64,000 bases of DNA, from positions 1 through 64,000 of the forward strand of contig NZ_SUND01000017.1 in the NCBI RefSeq assembly GCF_005280205.1, read 5' to 3'. The notes beneath the pieces were generated by a model that made no database searches, was not told the origin of the DNA, and was given only the letters and a program-made list of their open reading frames with translations. Position numbers and translations under genes: made by a program. This document shows, piece after piece, positions 50,981 to 60,034 of this stretch. The stretch is from Bacillus yapensis. GTDB taxonomy: Bacteria; Bacillota; Bacilli; Bacillales; Cytobacillaceae. How positions within the stretch are numbered: the first letter of the stretch is position 1; each line of letters opens with the position of its first letter.

Positions 50981-51015
50981 AAAATTAAGAGGCACTTCCT
51001 TGATTGGAGCGCCTC
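50981..51015 (-). terminator. terminator of the DUF3231 gene
   Basis: GAGGCGCT pairs with AAGTGCCTC with a ten-base loop; T-rich on the minus strand. Confidence 0.8.
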
Positions 51016-51023
51016 AGTCTATA

Positions 51024-52049
51024 TCAATTTTTCTTTTCTAGCGCCAAAGCCCCTCTATTTATCGCCTCCGGCAGTTTTTCCATCCAACCATGTTTGACCA
51101 TGATATTGAAACAAATCGCTCCTGCTTGCATGGCGTGATTAAAAACCTGTTTGTACATGAAAATAACATCTGTTCTTAAAGAAGACCCTAAGGATGCTCC
51201 ATAATAGGAGAGTGCGGTATTGACTAAGAAAGCGGCATGAAACATCATTAATTTGTCCGAAAAAGGACTTACAGTAGAGGCGGTTATCTCGTTATCCCAT
51301 TTTTCAGGAATAGGTAAGTGGTCCTCGAGTAATTTTGTATTAAAGCTCTCAGCGTCTTGTCCTGCTAGTTTTACGTTTTTTAGCATAAATTTGCGAACGT
51401 CCTCGCTTTTAGCCACCTGACTGAAGCCCAAGCTTAAGGAACGAATGAAGCCTGTCTTTTTTGAATTAAAGAAAAGATTGCTGATCTCCGTAATATTAAG
51501 TGGCCGTTTGTCCCCGATTAAATTCTCAATAAATCCTGTTGACTCTTCAAATTGTACTCCATTTGGAGAGGGGACAGTGGGTACACTTGAAAAGTTTGGT
51601 GCGTTCTTTGCTATTCGTTCTATATGTTGGAATAGTTCTTTTGAAGAAAGTAGACATTCCATAAAATAGTTTTGTATGTCTTCGCGTTGGGATGAAGTAA
51701 TGGCTAAGCTATACGCGCTTAACCCATGGATTGTCATAATATAGGAGTAGAAAAGTAAGAATTGGTCAGTAAAAAGGCGCGGTGCTTTTATATTGACGTC
51801 TTTCTCAGTAAATCCTTGTGGGACTTGGAAATTTGCAGTTTTTAGGAATTTTGCGATTGTATTGACATGACTTTCAGATAATTGTAATGAAGTTTCTAAA
51901 ATCGGCTTGATTTGTTCATCCTCCACGATCTGAAGAAAGTACTTATATACGCAAATTGCCATGCTGTCCCCTAAGTACTGAAGCCATAGGGCAGATATTT
52001 CTGAAGCGGTTAGGGTGGATTCTTTCTTATTGTTTTTAGAAGTCCCCAA
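51024..52049 (-). CDS. DUF3231 family protein
   Basis: 341 residues, mainly helical, made of two related halves (about 10-165 and 180-335), each with a conserved-looking FxDQFLLFYSYIMTI / FSDKLMMFHAAFLVNT segment and histidines. This is the plan of the DUF3231 proteins of spore-forming Bacilli, which resemble spore-coat/ferritin-like four-helix proteins. The function is unknown. TTG 52049 is the start because TTGGAGGT is seven bases before it; the longer frame from 52064 begins within that site. Confidence 0.78.
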   Translation of the reverse strand: MGTSKNNKKESTLTASEISALWLQYLGDSMAICVYKYFLQIVEDEQIKPILETSLQLSESHVNTIAKFLKTANFQVPQGFTEKDVNIKAPRLFTDQFLLFYSYIMTIHGLSAYSLAITSSQREDIQNYFMECLLSSKELFQHIERIAKNAPNFSSVPTVPSPNGVQFEESTGFIENLIGDKRPLNITEISNLFFNSKKTGFIRSLSLGFSQVAKSEDVRKFMLKNVKLAGQDAESFNTKLLEDHLPIPEKWDNEITASTVSPFSDKLMMFHAAFLVNTALSYYGASLGSSLRTDVIFMYKQVFNHAMQAGAICFNIMVKHGWMEKLPEAINRGALALEKKN

Positions 52050-52188
52050 AAGAAATACCTCCAATGTTTTTATATTACGAACGTTATTTAAGCCTTATTT
52101 TATGGTATTGAATATGATCTATGCAGTTGGAACTATGGAATTTTTTGCTAAAATAGAAACATGACAAGATGAAGGGGGAGTTTTTGAA

Positions 52189-52962
52189 ATGGACAATATA
52201 AAAAATAAGGTAATCAGCCAATTTGGAAAACATGCTGAAAAGTATGTTACAAGTGAAATTCACGCGAAGGGTACAGATCTTCACACTCTAGTTGAATGGT
52301 TACAGCCGCAAAAAGCGGAGCTCGTTTTAGATATTGCCACTGGTGGAGGACATGTAGCGAAGGCTTTATCTCCCCATGTGAGCCATGTCTTTGCGACCGA
52401 TTTAACAAGAGATATGCTCGCGAATACAGCAAGGCATTTAAAGAAAGTTAGCGACAATGTTTCTTACATAATTACGGATGCGGAAAATCTTCCATTCCTT
52501 GATGAATCTTTTGATATTGTTACTTGTCGTATCGCAGCCCATCATTTTCCGAATCCTCAAGACTTTATTAAAGAAGTGGCAAGAGTTTTAAAATCAAATG
52601 GTTCATTTTTACTGATTGATAATGTTTCTCCTAAAGAAGAGCATTTAGCGCAATTTATGAATACTCTTGAAGCACTAAGAGATGAAAGTCATTCACGATG
52701 CTTGTCTGTAGAAGAGTGGCAAGAGCTGTTTTCTAAGTCTAATTTAAAGGAAGTTCAATCTCAGCTCCGGAAAAAGACGTATACTTTTCCATCCTGGGTC
52801 GAGCGTACTGCCAATAGTCAGGAACAAATTAATCGCGTAAACCAGTATATTTTTGACGCAAACGAAGCAATTCAAAAATACTTCAATATTTCTTGCGAAA
52901 ATGCTGAAATCCAATCCATGCAGATAGATGAATGGATGGTCATGTGCAAAAAAGAGGATTAA
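52189..52962 (+). CDS. class I SAM-dependent methyltransferase, UbiE-like
   Basis: 257 residues. Motif I LVLDIATGGGHVAKAL, motif II VFATDLTRDML, motif III AENLPFLDESFDIVTCRIAA and a following HHFPNPQDFIKEVARVLKSN are the ubiquinone/menaquinone-methylase-like pattern. The substrate is a small molecule of unknown identity. ATG 52189 follows AAGGGGGAG. Confidence 0.85.
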   Translation: MDNIKNKVISQFGKHAEKYVTSEIHAKGTDLHTLVEWLQPQKAELVLDIATGGGHVAKALSPHVSHVFATDLTRDMLANTARHLKKVSDNVSYIITDAENLPFLDESFDIVTCRIAAHHFPNPQDFIKEVARVLKSNGSFLLIDNVSPKEEHLAQFMNTLEALRDESHSRCLSVEEWQELFSKSNLKEVQSQLRKKTYTFPSWVERTANSQEQINRVNQYIFDANEAIQKYFNISCENAEIQSMQIDEWMVMCKKED

Positions 52963-53044
52963 ATGTTCCAACGTAACATATTCGCTTGTAGGAATCTCAT
53001 AAACTTGATCAAATAATTATATAAAATGATCAGGGGAATGGGGA

Positions 53045-55087
53045 ATGCCTATGAGTTCTATGCAACGTATAAAGGGGATAGATTGGCCCTTTCGAATGAT
53101 CTGGGGTTTCATGGCTGCGTGTTCTATTTATCTATTATTCTTAGATATTCCCATTCGCATGGATTCCTATGAGACGGTGTGTGAGTCCATAAATAATGGT
53201 TGTTTGGAAACGAGCCAACTGACAACAAAAGAAGCCGCAGAATTAGAGGAAATTGGTCTATCCCTTAAAGCGTATACTGGTTTTAAAATTTTTCTCGACA
53301 TAGTCGTGGCTGTCGTTTTTTTCGGAGTATCTGCACTTCTACTTTTTCGCAAGGAGAAAATCATATTCAACCTCTATGTGGCTCTTGTTTTTCTTTCCCT
53401 TGGAGCTAAAATCTCTCACTATTTTCTCGACCATCATCCTGAATTAACGGTGCTTTACCACCTAACCAGCATTTTTGGTGGCACCTATCTGATCTTATTT
53501 TTGGTCCTTCCTGATGGAAAGTTCGTCCCCAAATGGACAATAGGGGCAGCAATTCTATGGATAGTAACTGGAGTCGGTTCGATCTATTTTCCAAGTAGTT
53601 TTCTGGATGTAGAAACGTGGCCGAATTGGCTCAACCTAGTTTGTTGGATTGGCCTTCACCTAGTTCTCGTTATTTCGCAAGTGTATCGATATTTGAAAAA
53701 ATCAACCCAGGTACAGAAACAGCAAATCAAGTGGGTTATCTACAGCATTGTCATCTTTTTTGTTTCCCTGCTATGCCTAAATTTTGTAGGTCAGCTTGGC
53801 GTTGTATTAAAAATGATCACGGAGCTTATCTATACAGGAGGATTGATTCTAATTCCGATCGCTATTACCTTCGCGATTTTTAAATATAAATTATGGGATA
53901 TTAACGTTGTCATTCACCGAACAGTCCTATACGGATTGCTGAGTCTATTTGTGATCCTATTCTATGTGGGCGTCGTTGGATTAATCAGCAGGGCATTGCG
54001 AACAGAGGAGAATGTCTTTGCTTCCATTATTACGGCTGGAATCATCGCCGTTTGTTTTCAACCATTAAAAGAAAAGCTTCAATCCATTGTCAATCATATG
54101 ATATATGGAGACAGAGATAATCCGTATTCGATTTTAAATCGGTTAAACACCGTATTAGAAGCAGCAAAAAATACGGAGCACGTCCTTCCACGTGTAGTTA
54201 AAACAATTTCCCAAGCTTTAAAAATTCCGTATGTCGCCATTCATCTAAGAGAACGAGGGACGTATCAAGTTATTGCTTCGATTGGTGAACCACTCGAAGT
54301 CGGAATGGAAATTCCACTTTTTCACCAAGGGCAAGAGCTTGGAAAACTAAGTCTTTCCAATCGTTCTTCCAGTGAACCCTTCAGCCATGCGGATAAGAAA
54401 TTGCTCCAAGATTTAGCGAGACAAGTAGGAATTGTTGCAAATTCTATTCTACTTCATAAAGATTTACAGTGGTCGAGGCAACAGCTTGTGAAAGCAACGG
54501 AAGAAGAAAGGCGTAGGCTACGTCGAGATCTTCATGATGGATTGGGCCCGAGCCTAGCGAGTTTAGCGATTAAAATGGATGTTGCCAACAGTATCATGAC
54601 CAAGGACCTTCAGAAATCAAAAGAACTTCTCGTCGAAATGGATACGCAAATCAAGCAATTACTCCAAGATATAAGAAGAATCGTTTACTCCTTACGCCCT
54701 TCAACTTTAGATGACCTTGGACTACTTTCTGCTATCAAAGAACTAATCTCTCATTATAAAACGAGTAAAATCCATTTCACTCTTGATGGTCCAGAAATGC
54801 TTCCTTCTCTCCCGGCAGCTGTTGAGATTGCCGTCTATCGAATTGTTCAGGAAGCTATAACAAATGTTGCACGACATTCTAAAGGGAAAAATTGTTCGAT
54901 TTCTGTAGTGGTAGATGACAAACTTCATCTCCAAATAACGGATGATGGAAGAGGTCTCCCAGAGCATCTTCAATATGGAATTGGAATCAAATCAATGAGA
55001 GAACGGGCAGAAGAGCTCGGAGGATCATTTACGATTTTGTCTCAATCAACCGGTGGTACCGTTATTCAAGCGGATTTACCAATTTAG
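53045..55087 (+). CDS. membrane sensor histidine kinase, HisKA_3 (NarL-partner) type
   Basis: 680 residues. Eight or so membrane segments (about 12-330, beginning WGFMAACSIYLLFLDI), then a GAF-like region (about 370-470), HisKA_3 dimerisation helix with the phosphorylated His497 in EEERRRLRRDLHDGLGPSL, and an HATPase domain with ITDDGRGLPEH and GIGIKSMRERA. It phosphorylates the response regulator 17 bases downstream. The N-terminal extracellular loop (about 38-75) holds two Cys that may pair. Stimulus unknown. Confidence 0.88.
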   Translation: MPMSSMQRIKGIDWPFRMIWGFMAACSIYLLFLDIPIRMDSYETVCESINNGCLETSQLTTKEAAELEEIGLSLKAYTGFKIFLDIVVAVVFFGVSALLLFRKEKIIFNLYVALVFLSLGAKISHYFLDHHPELTVLYHLTSIFGGTYLILFLVLPDGKFVPKWTIGAAILWIVTGVGSIYFPSSFLDVETWPNWLNLVCWIGLHLVLVISQVYRYLKKSTQVQKQQIKWVIYSIVIFFVSLLCLNFVGQLGVVLKMITELIYTGGLILIPIAITFAIFKYKLWDINVVIHRTVLYGLLSLFVILFYVGVVGLISRALRTEENVFASIITAGIIAVCFQPLKEKLQSIVNHMIYGDRDNPYSILNRLNTVLEAAKNTEHVLPRVVKTISQALKIPYVAIHLRERGTYQVIASIGEPLEVGMEIPLFHQGQELGKLSLSNRSSSEPFSHADKKLLQDLARQVGIVANSILLHKDLQWSRQQLVKATEEERRRLRRDLHDGLGPSLASLAIKMDVANSIMTKDLQKSKELLVEMDTQIKQLLQDIRRIVYSLRPSTLDDLGLLSAIKELISHYKTSKIHFTLDGPEMLPSLPAAVEIAVYRIVQEAITNVARHSKGKNCSISVVVDDKLHLQITDDGRGLPEHLQYGIGIKSMRERAEELGGSFTILSQSTGGTVIQADLPI

Positions 55088-55104
55088 AATGAAAGGATCC
55101 TGTT

Positions 55105-55752
55105 ATGATAAAGGTTCTTGTAGTAGATGACCATCCATTGTTTAGCGAAGGAATTGCAACGTTGCTTCAGTCGACAGACATCGCTGAACTTATAGGAGAG
55201 GCGACGAATGGTGAGGAAGCCATCGATTTAGCCTTACGCCTTAAACCGGACGTGATTTTAATGGACTTGAATTTGCCAATTAAAAACGGGATAGACGCTA
55301 CTCGTATCATCACGAATTCTCTTCCTGACGTAGGCATCCTTGTGTTAACGATGTTTGATGATGACGACTCGGTCTTTTCTGCTTTAAAGGCTGGGGCAAG
55401 AGGCTATTTGTTAAAAGGGGCGAACCGGATGGAAACTCTCCGTGCGATTCAAGCGATTGCAAATGGGGAGTCGATTTTTAGTCCAACTATTGCTGTCAAT
55501 CTATTAGACTTTTTTAAAGTGTTTCAGCCGGCACCGACTCTTATTTTTCCAGAATTAACAGAGAGGGAAAAGGACATCCTCGAGCTCATTGTCGCTGGGA
55601 AAGAAAATGCTGATATTGCGAGACATTTTGGTATTACTTTAAAAACAGTTCGAAATCATATATCTAATATTTATAGTAAACTCCAGGTTGCTGACAGGGC
55701 TGAGGCCATTGCTCAAGCGAAAAACAAAGGAATGGGAAAGAAAAGATTCTGA
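55105..55752 (+). CDS. NarL/FixJ-family response regulator
   Basis: 215 residues: receiver domain with VVDDHPLF, phospho-acceptor Asp54 (DVILMDLNLP) and Lys in LKGANR; then LuxR-type helix-turn-helix (about 150-210; LTEREKDILELIVAGKENAD and KTVRNHISNIYSKL). Partner of the kinase encoded upstream. A palindrome 30 bases after the gene may be one of its operators. Confidence 0.9.
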   Translation: MIKVLVVDDHPLFSEGIATLLQSTDIAELIGEATNGEEAIDLALRLKPDVILMDLNLPIKNGIDATRIITNSLPDVGILVLTMFDDDDSVFSALKAGARGYLLKGANRMETLRAIQAIANGESIFSPTIAVNLLDFFKVFQPAPTLIFPELTEREKDILELIVAGKENADIARHFGITLKTVRNHISNIYSKLQVADRAEAIAQAKNKGMGKKRF

Positions 55753-55783
55753 TTTGCTATTCCCGAACCCTCCTTGAAAAATT

Positions 55784-55798
55784 CCCGACCTAGTCGGG
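55784..55798. promoter_or_regulatory. palindrome between regulator and membrane-protein genes
   Basis: CCCGACCTAGTCGGG is a perfect 6-3-6 palindrome, followed at once by GGTCGCGACTCC. It lies about 80 bases before the next gene, so it is a candidate binding site for the response regulator or, less likely, a terminator (no T-run). Confidence 0.45.
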
Positions 55799-55876
55799 TC
55801 GCGACTCCCATGACGACGGGAAAAGGTGCATGGTAATTTTAAATTGTAAATTATCATGTAAAGGGGAATGAGCAAT

Positions 55877-56524
55877 ATGCAGATTTCGGAAAAATTCTTT
55901 AAGTTTTCAGGAGTACTGTTAATATTTGGAGGGTTAATTGCGGCGATTGGGCATTTGTTGAAGCCACAAGAGCCGACAACGGAAGCGGGAATTGAGCCGT
56001 TTATTTCACAGGCTTTATTATCAGATTCGTTCCTTGTCGTTGGAATACCGATTGTTGTTCTTGGGTTAGTTGGGATATTTCTTCGCCAAAGTGGGAGCTT
56101 AAAGTGGTGGGGGTGGATTGCCTATCCGGCAACGGCAATTGGAATTTTATACGCAGATTTGATTCAACCTGTTATTCGTATCATCGCCTATCCGTTTGTG
56201 TTAGCAAATACTAGCACGGAGGATGAAATCTATACAGCCGTCACAACGATTTATGATCAAGACCCATTCGGTTACTTTTTCCCGGTTATACTTTTAAGTT
56301 TAATTGGACCGCTATGGGCAGCATTTTGCTTTTGGAAAGCAAAAGTTTTTCCTACTTGGCTCGTCATTCTACTAGCCTTGCTTTTACCCATTTTCATTCT
56401 TTCACCAATGGTAGGCTTTTATAATTTCCCCGCGTATCTATATGTCGTATTTGGAATTTATGGATTCCTAATGATTAGAAATTTTCGCCCTTCTAAAAAA
56501 GTGGTTTCCGAAGCAGTTCAATAA
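55877..56524 (+). CDS. membrane protein, possible target of the two-component system
   Basis: 215 residues with about six membrane segments (12-32, 50-70, 81-101, 131-151, 159-179 and 184-204). No recognised family. ATG 55877 is placed nine bases after AAGGGGA; ATG 55868 touches that site. It follows the kinase/regulator pair and a palindrome, so it could be their regulated output; this is inference. Confidence 0.72.
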   Translation: MQISEKFFKFSGVLLIFGGLIAAIGHLLKPQEPTTEAGIEPFISQALLSDSFLVVGIPIVVLGLVGIFLRQSGSLKWWGWIAYPATAIGILYADLIQPVIRIIAYPFVLANTSTEDEIYTAVTTIYDQDPFGYFFPVILLSLIGPLWAAFCFWKAKVFPTWLVILLALLLPIFILSPMVGFYNFPAYLYVVFGIYGFLMIRNFRPSKKVVSEAVQ

Positions 56525-56556
56525 AAAATGCCTTCCCACAAGGGGAGGCATTTTTG
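56523..56556. terminator. bidirectional terminator
   Basis: AAAAATGCCT-CCC pairs with GGG-AGGCATTTTT between convergent genes. Confidence 0.9.
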
Positions 56557-56558
56557 CG

Positions 56559-57281
56559 TTATTCTTTCGTTGGGATGATGCAGCTTTCATCTGTACATAC
56601 TGCACCCGTGTCTTGAGATAAATCCTCAAAAAGGGGCTTCGGATTTTCTTCCTCCCACACCTTTTCAAGAGCGTTCGTAAACGTTTCAAGCGGCTGTGCA
56701 CCAGAAATAGCATATTTTTGATTGATGATAAAGAATGGAACTCCTGTTATTCTAAATTGCTGAGCAATGATTTGATCATTGTTGACATCGACAGCAAATG
56801 CTTTTTCATCATTTAATATTTCTAATGCTTGTGCTCGATCGATGCCAGAAGCCTCGGCAATATCTGCTAGTGTTTCAAGGTCTCCGACATTTTTAGATTC
56901 AGTGAAATAACCATGAAGAAGATTCTCAGTCAGATCTTTTTCTTTTCCAACTGTTTTTGCAAATTTAGCTAAGCGGTGGGCATCAAACGTATTTGTTGGT
57001 TTCATATTATCGTAGTTATACGTTAAACCAATTTCAGCAGCTTGTGCGATCATGCCTTTGTTCATTTCTCGAACCTGCGCTTCACTTGTACCGAATTTTG
57101 CAGCTAAAGCTTCATAGATGCTTTGCTCTGTATACTTTGCAGTATTTGGATCGAGTTGAAAGCTCTTAAATTCAACCTCTACTTGATCCTGATGTGGAAA
57201 TTGTTCAATAGCCATTTCTAGTCGACGTTTCCCTATATAACAAAATGGACAGACATAATCAGACCATACTTCGATTTTCAT
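56559..57281 (-). CDS. DsbA-family oxidoreductase, FrnE/HCCA-isomerase type
   Basis: 240 residues of a thioredoxin fold with a helical insertion. Active-site CPFC in WSDYVCPFCYIGKRRLE, cis-Pro loop in ITGVPFFIINQKYAISGAQP, and a C-terminal CTDESC pair. No signal peptide, so it is cytoplasmic; members act as disulfide oxidoreductases, often under oxidative stress. ATG 57281 has GAGGTG six bases upstream; 57290 is upstream of good spacing. Confidence 0.87.
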   Translation of the reverse strand: MKIEVWSDYVCPFCYIGKRRLEMAIEQFPHQDQVEVEFKSFQLDPNTAKYTEQSIYEALAAKFGTSEAQVREMNKGMIAQAAEIGLTYNYDNMKPTNTFDAHRLAKFAKTVGKEKDLTENLLHGYFTESKNVGDLETLADIAEASGIDRAQALEILNDEKAFAVDVNNDQIIAQQFRITGVPFFIINQKYAISGAQPLETFTNALEKVWEEENPKPLFEDLSQDTGAVCTDESCIIPTKE

Positions 57282-57338
57282 ATACAACACCTCACGGGTA
57301 ATAGATTACCGTCAGTGTAGCACAAATACTGTAAAAAA

Positions 57339-57698
57339 CTAAGAAGATTGCTCAGTCGTTTTTTTCATTAGTTTTTGCTGTTTATGAATGGTATGATTCG
57401 TTCCCCATTCGTGCATGGCTGCTAAAATAGGATCCAAGCTTCTTCCGTATTCCGTAATAGAGTATTCCACTTTCGGAGGAACCTGTGGGTAGACCACGCG
57501 TTCAATTATATCCTCATCCTCAAGTTCACGAAGTTGCTTGGTGAGCATTTTTTGCGTAATGCCAGGCACATTTCGTTTTAATTCACTGAATCGCTGAGTT
57601 CCGTGCTTCATTAAATGTAAAAGAATAATCGGCTTCCATTTCCCAACTAATATGCCTAATGCGTCTTCGACCTTACATAATTCCGGTTCAATGGTCAT
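57339..57698 (-). CDS. HxlR-family transcriptional regulator
   Basis: 119 residues with winged helix: CKVEDALGILVGKWKPIIL (Cys8 at the conserved N-terminal position), RFSELKRNVPGITQKMLTKQ and EYSITEYGRSLDPIL. Family members such as YodB and CatR sense quinones, diamide or aldehydes by a cysteine. It is divergent from a flavin monooxygenase/reductase pair, and a perfect palindrome lies between; it likely controls both directions. Confidence 0.9.
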   Translation of the reverse strand: MTIEPELCKVEDALGILVGKWKPIILLHLMKHGTQRFSELKRNVPGITQKMLTKQLRELEDEDIIERVVYPQVPPKVEYSITEYGRSLDPILAAMHEWGTNHTIHKQQKLMKKTTEQSS

Positions 57699-57713
57699 TT
57701 TATATTCTCCTTA

Positions 57714-57735
57714 ATAGTATCCTTTTTGATACTAT
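57714..57735. promoter_or_regulatory. candidate HxlR operator
   Basis: ATAGTATC-CTTTTT-GATACTAT is a perfect 8-6-8 palindrome just upstream of the HxlR gene in the divergent region. A smaller dyad TAAGT-GCGT-ACTTA follows. Confidence 0.65.
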
Positions 57736-57854
57736 ACAACTTTTAAGTGCGTACTTACATTTTGATTTACTAAGGTCCATAATAACATGTTGTAGGGAAA
57801 GATCAACTGATAATCGGGGACACTACTCATATGAGTTCAGAAGGAGAGATAAGG

Positions 57855-58913
57855 ATGCAAAAATATAGAATTAATCCAGATGAAGGTCTGGAGTTTGGAA
57901 TATATACGCTTGGCGATCATTTGCCAAATCCTGAAACAGGAGAAAGAATTTCAGCACAAGAGCGACTTAAGGAAATTATTGAATACGCAAAGCTAGCTGA
58001 TCAAGCGGGCCTTGATTTTTTTAGCGTAGGGGAAAGCCATCAGGAGTATTTTGCCACACAAGCACATTCTGTCGTACTTTCAGCAATTGCACAGGCGACA
58101 AAAAACATTAAAATAGGTAGCTCATCGACTATCATCAGTACCTCTGATCCAGTTCGAGTGTATGAGGATTTCGCGACAATTGACTTAATTTCCGATGGCC
58201 GTGCAGAGATCATTGCAGGGCGTGCATCCAGAATCGGGCTGTTTGATTTATTAGGTTATAATGTTCGTGATTATGAAGAATTGTTTGAAGAAAAATTTGA
58301 TCTTCTCGTGAAAATAAATGAAGAAGAAGTTATCAATTGGGAAGGAGAATTTCGTGCTCCGTTAAGAAACGCGAGTGTCCTCCCTCGTCCTAAAAATGGT
58401 TCTTTGCCTATTTGGCGTGCGGTTGGTGGTTCACCGGCTAGTGCCATTAAGGCAGGCTATGCAGGTGTACCGATGATGATGGCTCATTTAGGAGGTCCTG
58501 TTTCTGTTTTTAAGCGGACAATTGATGCATATAGAGCGGCGTTACAAAGCAGAGGCTTTGACCCAGCGGAATTCCCAGTGGCAACTGCAGGATTTTTCTA
58601 TGCCGCTGAAACTTCTCAGCAGGCGTTGCGTGAGATGTATCCTCATATAAATGAGGGGATGAAGAAGACAAATGGACAAGGCTTTCCGAAGCAGCATTTT
58701 GCTCAAGGGGTCGACCCGCAAAATATTATGAACATCGGTAGCCCGCAGCAAATTATTGAAAAAATTCTTCATCAGCATGAAGTATACGGACATCAGCGTT
58801 ATATTGCGCAAATTGATTTTGGCGGTGTACCATTTGAACGTTTAATGAAAAACATTGAGCTGATTGGGACAGAAATTTTACCAGCAATTAAGAAATATAC
58901 AAAGAAAAAATAG
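57855..58913 (+). CDS. LLM-class flavin-dependent monooxygenase
   Basis: 352 residues of the bacterial luciferase-like TIM barrel: EFGIYTLGDHLPNP at the start, GLDFFSVGESH, IGSSSTIISTSDPVRVYEDF, and IDLISDGRAEIIAGRAS. It oxidises an organic substrate with O2 and FMNH2. ATG 57855 has AAGGAGA upstream. Twelve bases later comes an FMN reductase that can supply FMNH2. Controlled with the divergent HxlR regulator. Confidence 0.9.
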   Translation: MQKYRINPDEGLEFGIYTLGDHLPNPETGERISAQERLKEIIEYAKLADQAGLDFFSVGESHQEYFATQAHSVVLSAIAQATKNIKIGSSSTIISTSDPVRVYEDFATIDLISDGRAEIIAGRASRIGLFDLLGYNVRDYEELFEEKFDLLVKINEEEVINWEGEFRAPLRNASVLPRPKNGSLPIWRAVGGSPASAIKAGYAGVPMMMAHLGGPVSVFKRTIDAYRAALQSRGFDPAEFPVATAGFFYAAETSQQALREMYPHINEGMKKTNGQGFPKQHFAQGVDPQNIMNIGSPQQIIEKILHQHEVYGHQRYIAQIDFGGVPFERLMKNIELIGTEILPAIKKYTKKK

Positions 58914-58925
58914 GGGGTTCGCGAT

Positions 58926-59492
58926 ATGAAAATCGTTGGCTTATCAGGCTCAAAGGTGGGCTCAAAAACTAGAACCGCGATGAATTATACGATCGATGCC
59001 CTCGTGGCAAAATATCCAAAAATAGAAGTAACTCTAATTGATTTGGCTGAATACGATGTGCAGTTTAGTGATGGGCGCAATTATCTCGAATATGAAGGCG
59101 ACACTGGCTATGTGACAAAAGCGATTATGGAAGCAGATGCCATCATTATCGGGACACCAATTTTTCAAGCATCAATTCCTGCGACATTAAAGAACGTATT
59201 TGACCTTCTTCCAGTCAATGCTTTGCGTGATAAAATTGTTAGCATGTTTGTGACAGCAGGATCTGCCAAACATTATTTGGTTGCCGAGCAACAGTTAAAA
59301 CCGATTTTGTCCTATATGAAAGCACAAATCGTTCAAACCTATGTATTTATTGAAGAAAGCGATTTTCACCGGAAAGAAATTGTCAGTGATGATGTCTTGT
59401 TTCGGATTGAACGATTGGTGGAGGACACGGTCGTTTTAACAGAGGCTTATGGAAAAATTCGTGAAGAGAAAGACGCTGAATATGATTTTTAA
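58926..59492 (+). CDS. NADPH-dependent FMN reductase
   Basis: 188 residues with the flavodoxin-like fold: LSGSKVGSKTRTAMNY (FMN phosphate loop) and IIGTPIFQASIPATLKNVFD. Provides reduced flavin for the LLM monooxygenase encoded just upstream; ATG 58926 follows AGGGGG. A strong terminator ends the operon. Confidence 0.9.
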   Translation: MKIVGLSGSKVGSKTRTAMNYTIDALVAKYPKIEVTLIDLAEYDVQFSDGRNYLEYEGDTGYVTKAIMEADAIIIGTPIFQASIPATLKNVFDLLPVNALRDKIVSMFVTAGSAKHYLVAEQQLKPILSYMKAQIVQTYVFIEESDFHRKEIVSDDVLFRIERLVEDTVVLTEAYGKIREEKDAEYDF

Positions 59493-59512
59493 ATATGCTT
59501 GATCTATATGAT

Positions 59513-59553
59513 AAAAGACGAAGCTGTCCACTTGGGGCAGCTTCGTTCTTTTT
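59513..59553 (+). terminator. terminator of the monooxygenase operon
   Basis: ACGAAGCTG pairs with CAGCTTCGT with extended ends, followed by TTTTT. Confidence 0.92.
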
Positions 59554-59651
59554 ATGGAAGAATTACAGCCTTCACTCCGCTAAATAAAAAGTAGGGGAAT
59601 GTTTCTGCCATTCTTGCACGTTTTTATCATATACAATTTGTCAGGAAACAT

Positions 59652-59756
59652 TCATTCAAGTAGCTTATAAACACCTTCAACATAAATATATAGTCCAAGG
59701 AGAAGTGCCCATATCAAAAAGCAAATGAAAAATAAAGTGTACTTTAGGAAATTCAT
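59652..59756 (-). CDS. 34-residue single-span membrane peptide
   Basis: ATG 59756 has AAAAGGAGA eight bases upstream. The product is one membrane segment (FLKYTLFFICFLIWALLLGL) with a short polar tail (YVEGVYKLLE). No family recognised. The strong ribosome site and clean membrane profile make it likely to be real. Apart from this gene, 59554-59839 is empty. Confidence 0.55.
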   Translation of the reverse strand: MNFLKYTLFFICFLIWALLLGLYIYVEGVYKLLE

Positions 59757-59839
59757 AAATGAGTCTCCTTTTGAAACATGTTTGCGAAGCGATACGTCTA
59801 TTAGTTATGGAGTACCAATTTTTTATAAGGGATGAAATC

Positions 59840-60034
59840 ATGACGTACCCAACTGTCGTTTTTAAGAAAAAAATCCATGCTGTGAAGAACGAAACAACTT
59901 GTCTATGTGGGATGTCCTATCGATTTATGATCCCCAATAAGACGAAAGAGTTATTCAAGCCGATTCATTTTAGAAAAATGAAAGAGATTACCTGCAAAAG
60001 ATGCAAATACCTTCTAGCAGAGAGCTCTCCTTAA
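59840..60034 (+). CDS. 64-residue protein with CxC...CxxC zinc-ribbon-like motif
   Basis: Start ATG 59840 follows AAGGGATG. Cys-Leu-Cys-Gly and Cys-Lys-Arg-Cys are 36 residues apart, a likely metal knuckle; the remainder is basic. I recognise no family. Its last 47 bases overlap the end of the opposing gene at 59988. The frame is open upstream to 59759, but no ribosome site supports a longer start. Confidence 0.55.
   Translation: MTYPTVVFKKKIHAVKNETTCLCGMSYRFMIPNKTKELFKPIHFRKMKEITCKRCKYLLAESSP

Noticed and set aside
55784-55798. Palindrome as terminator of the response-regulator gene
   Set aside because: No T-run follows and the GC-rich dyad continues into a second one; an operator is more likely.
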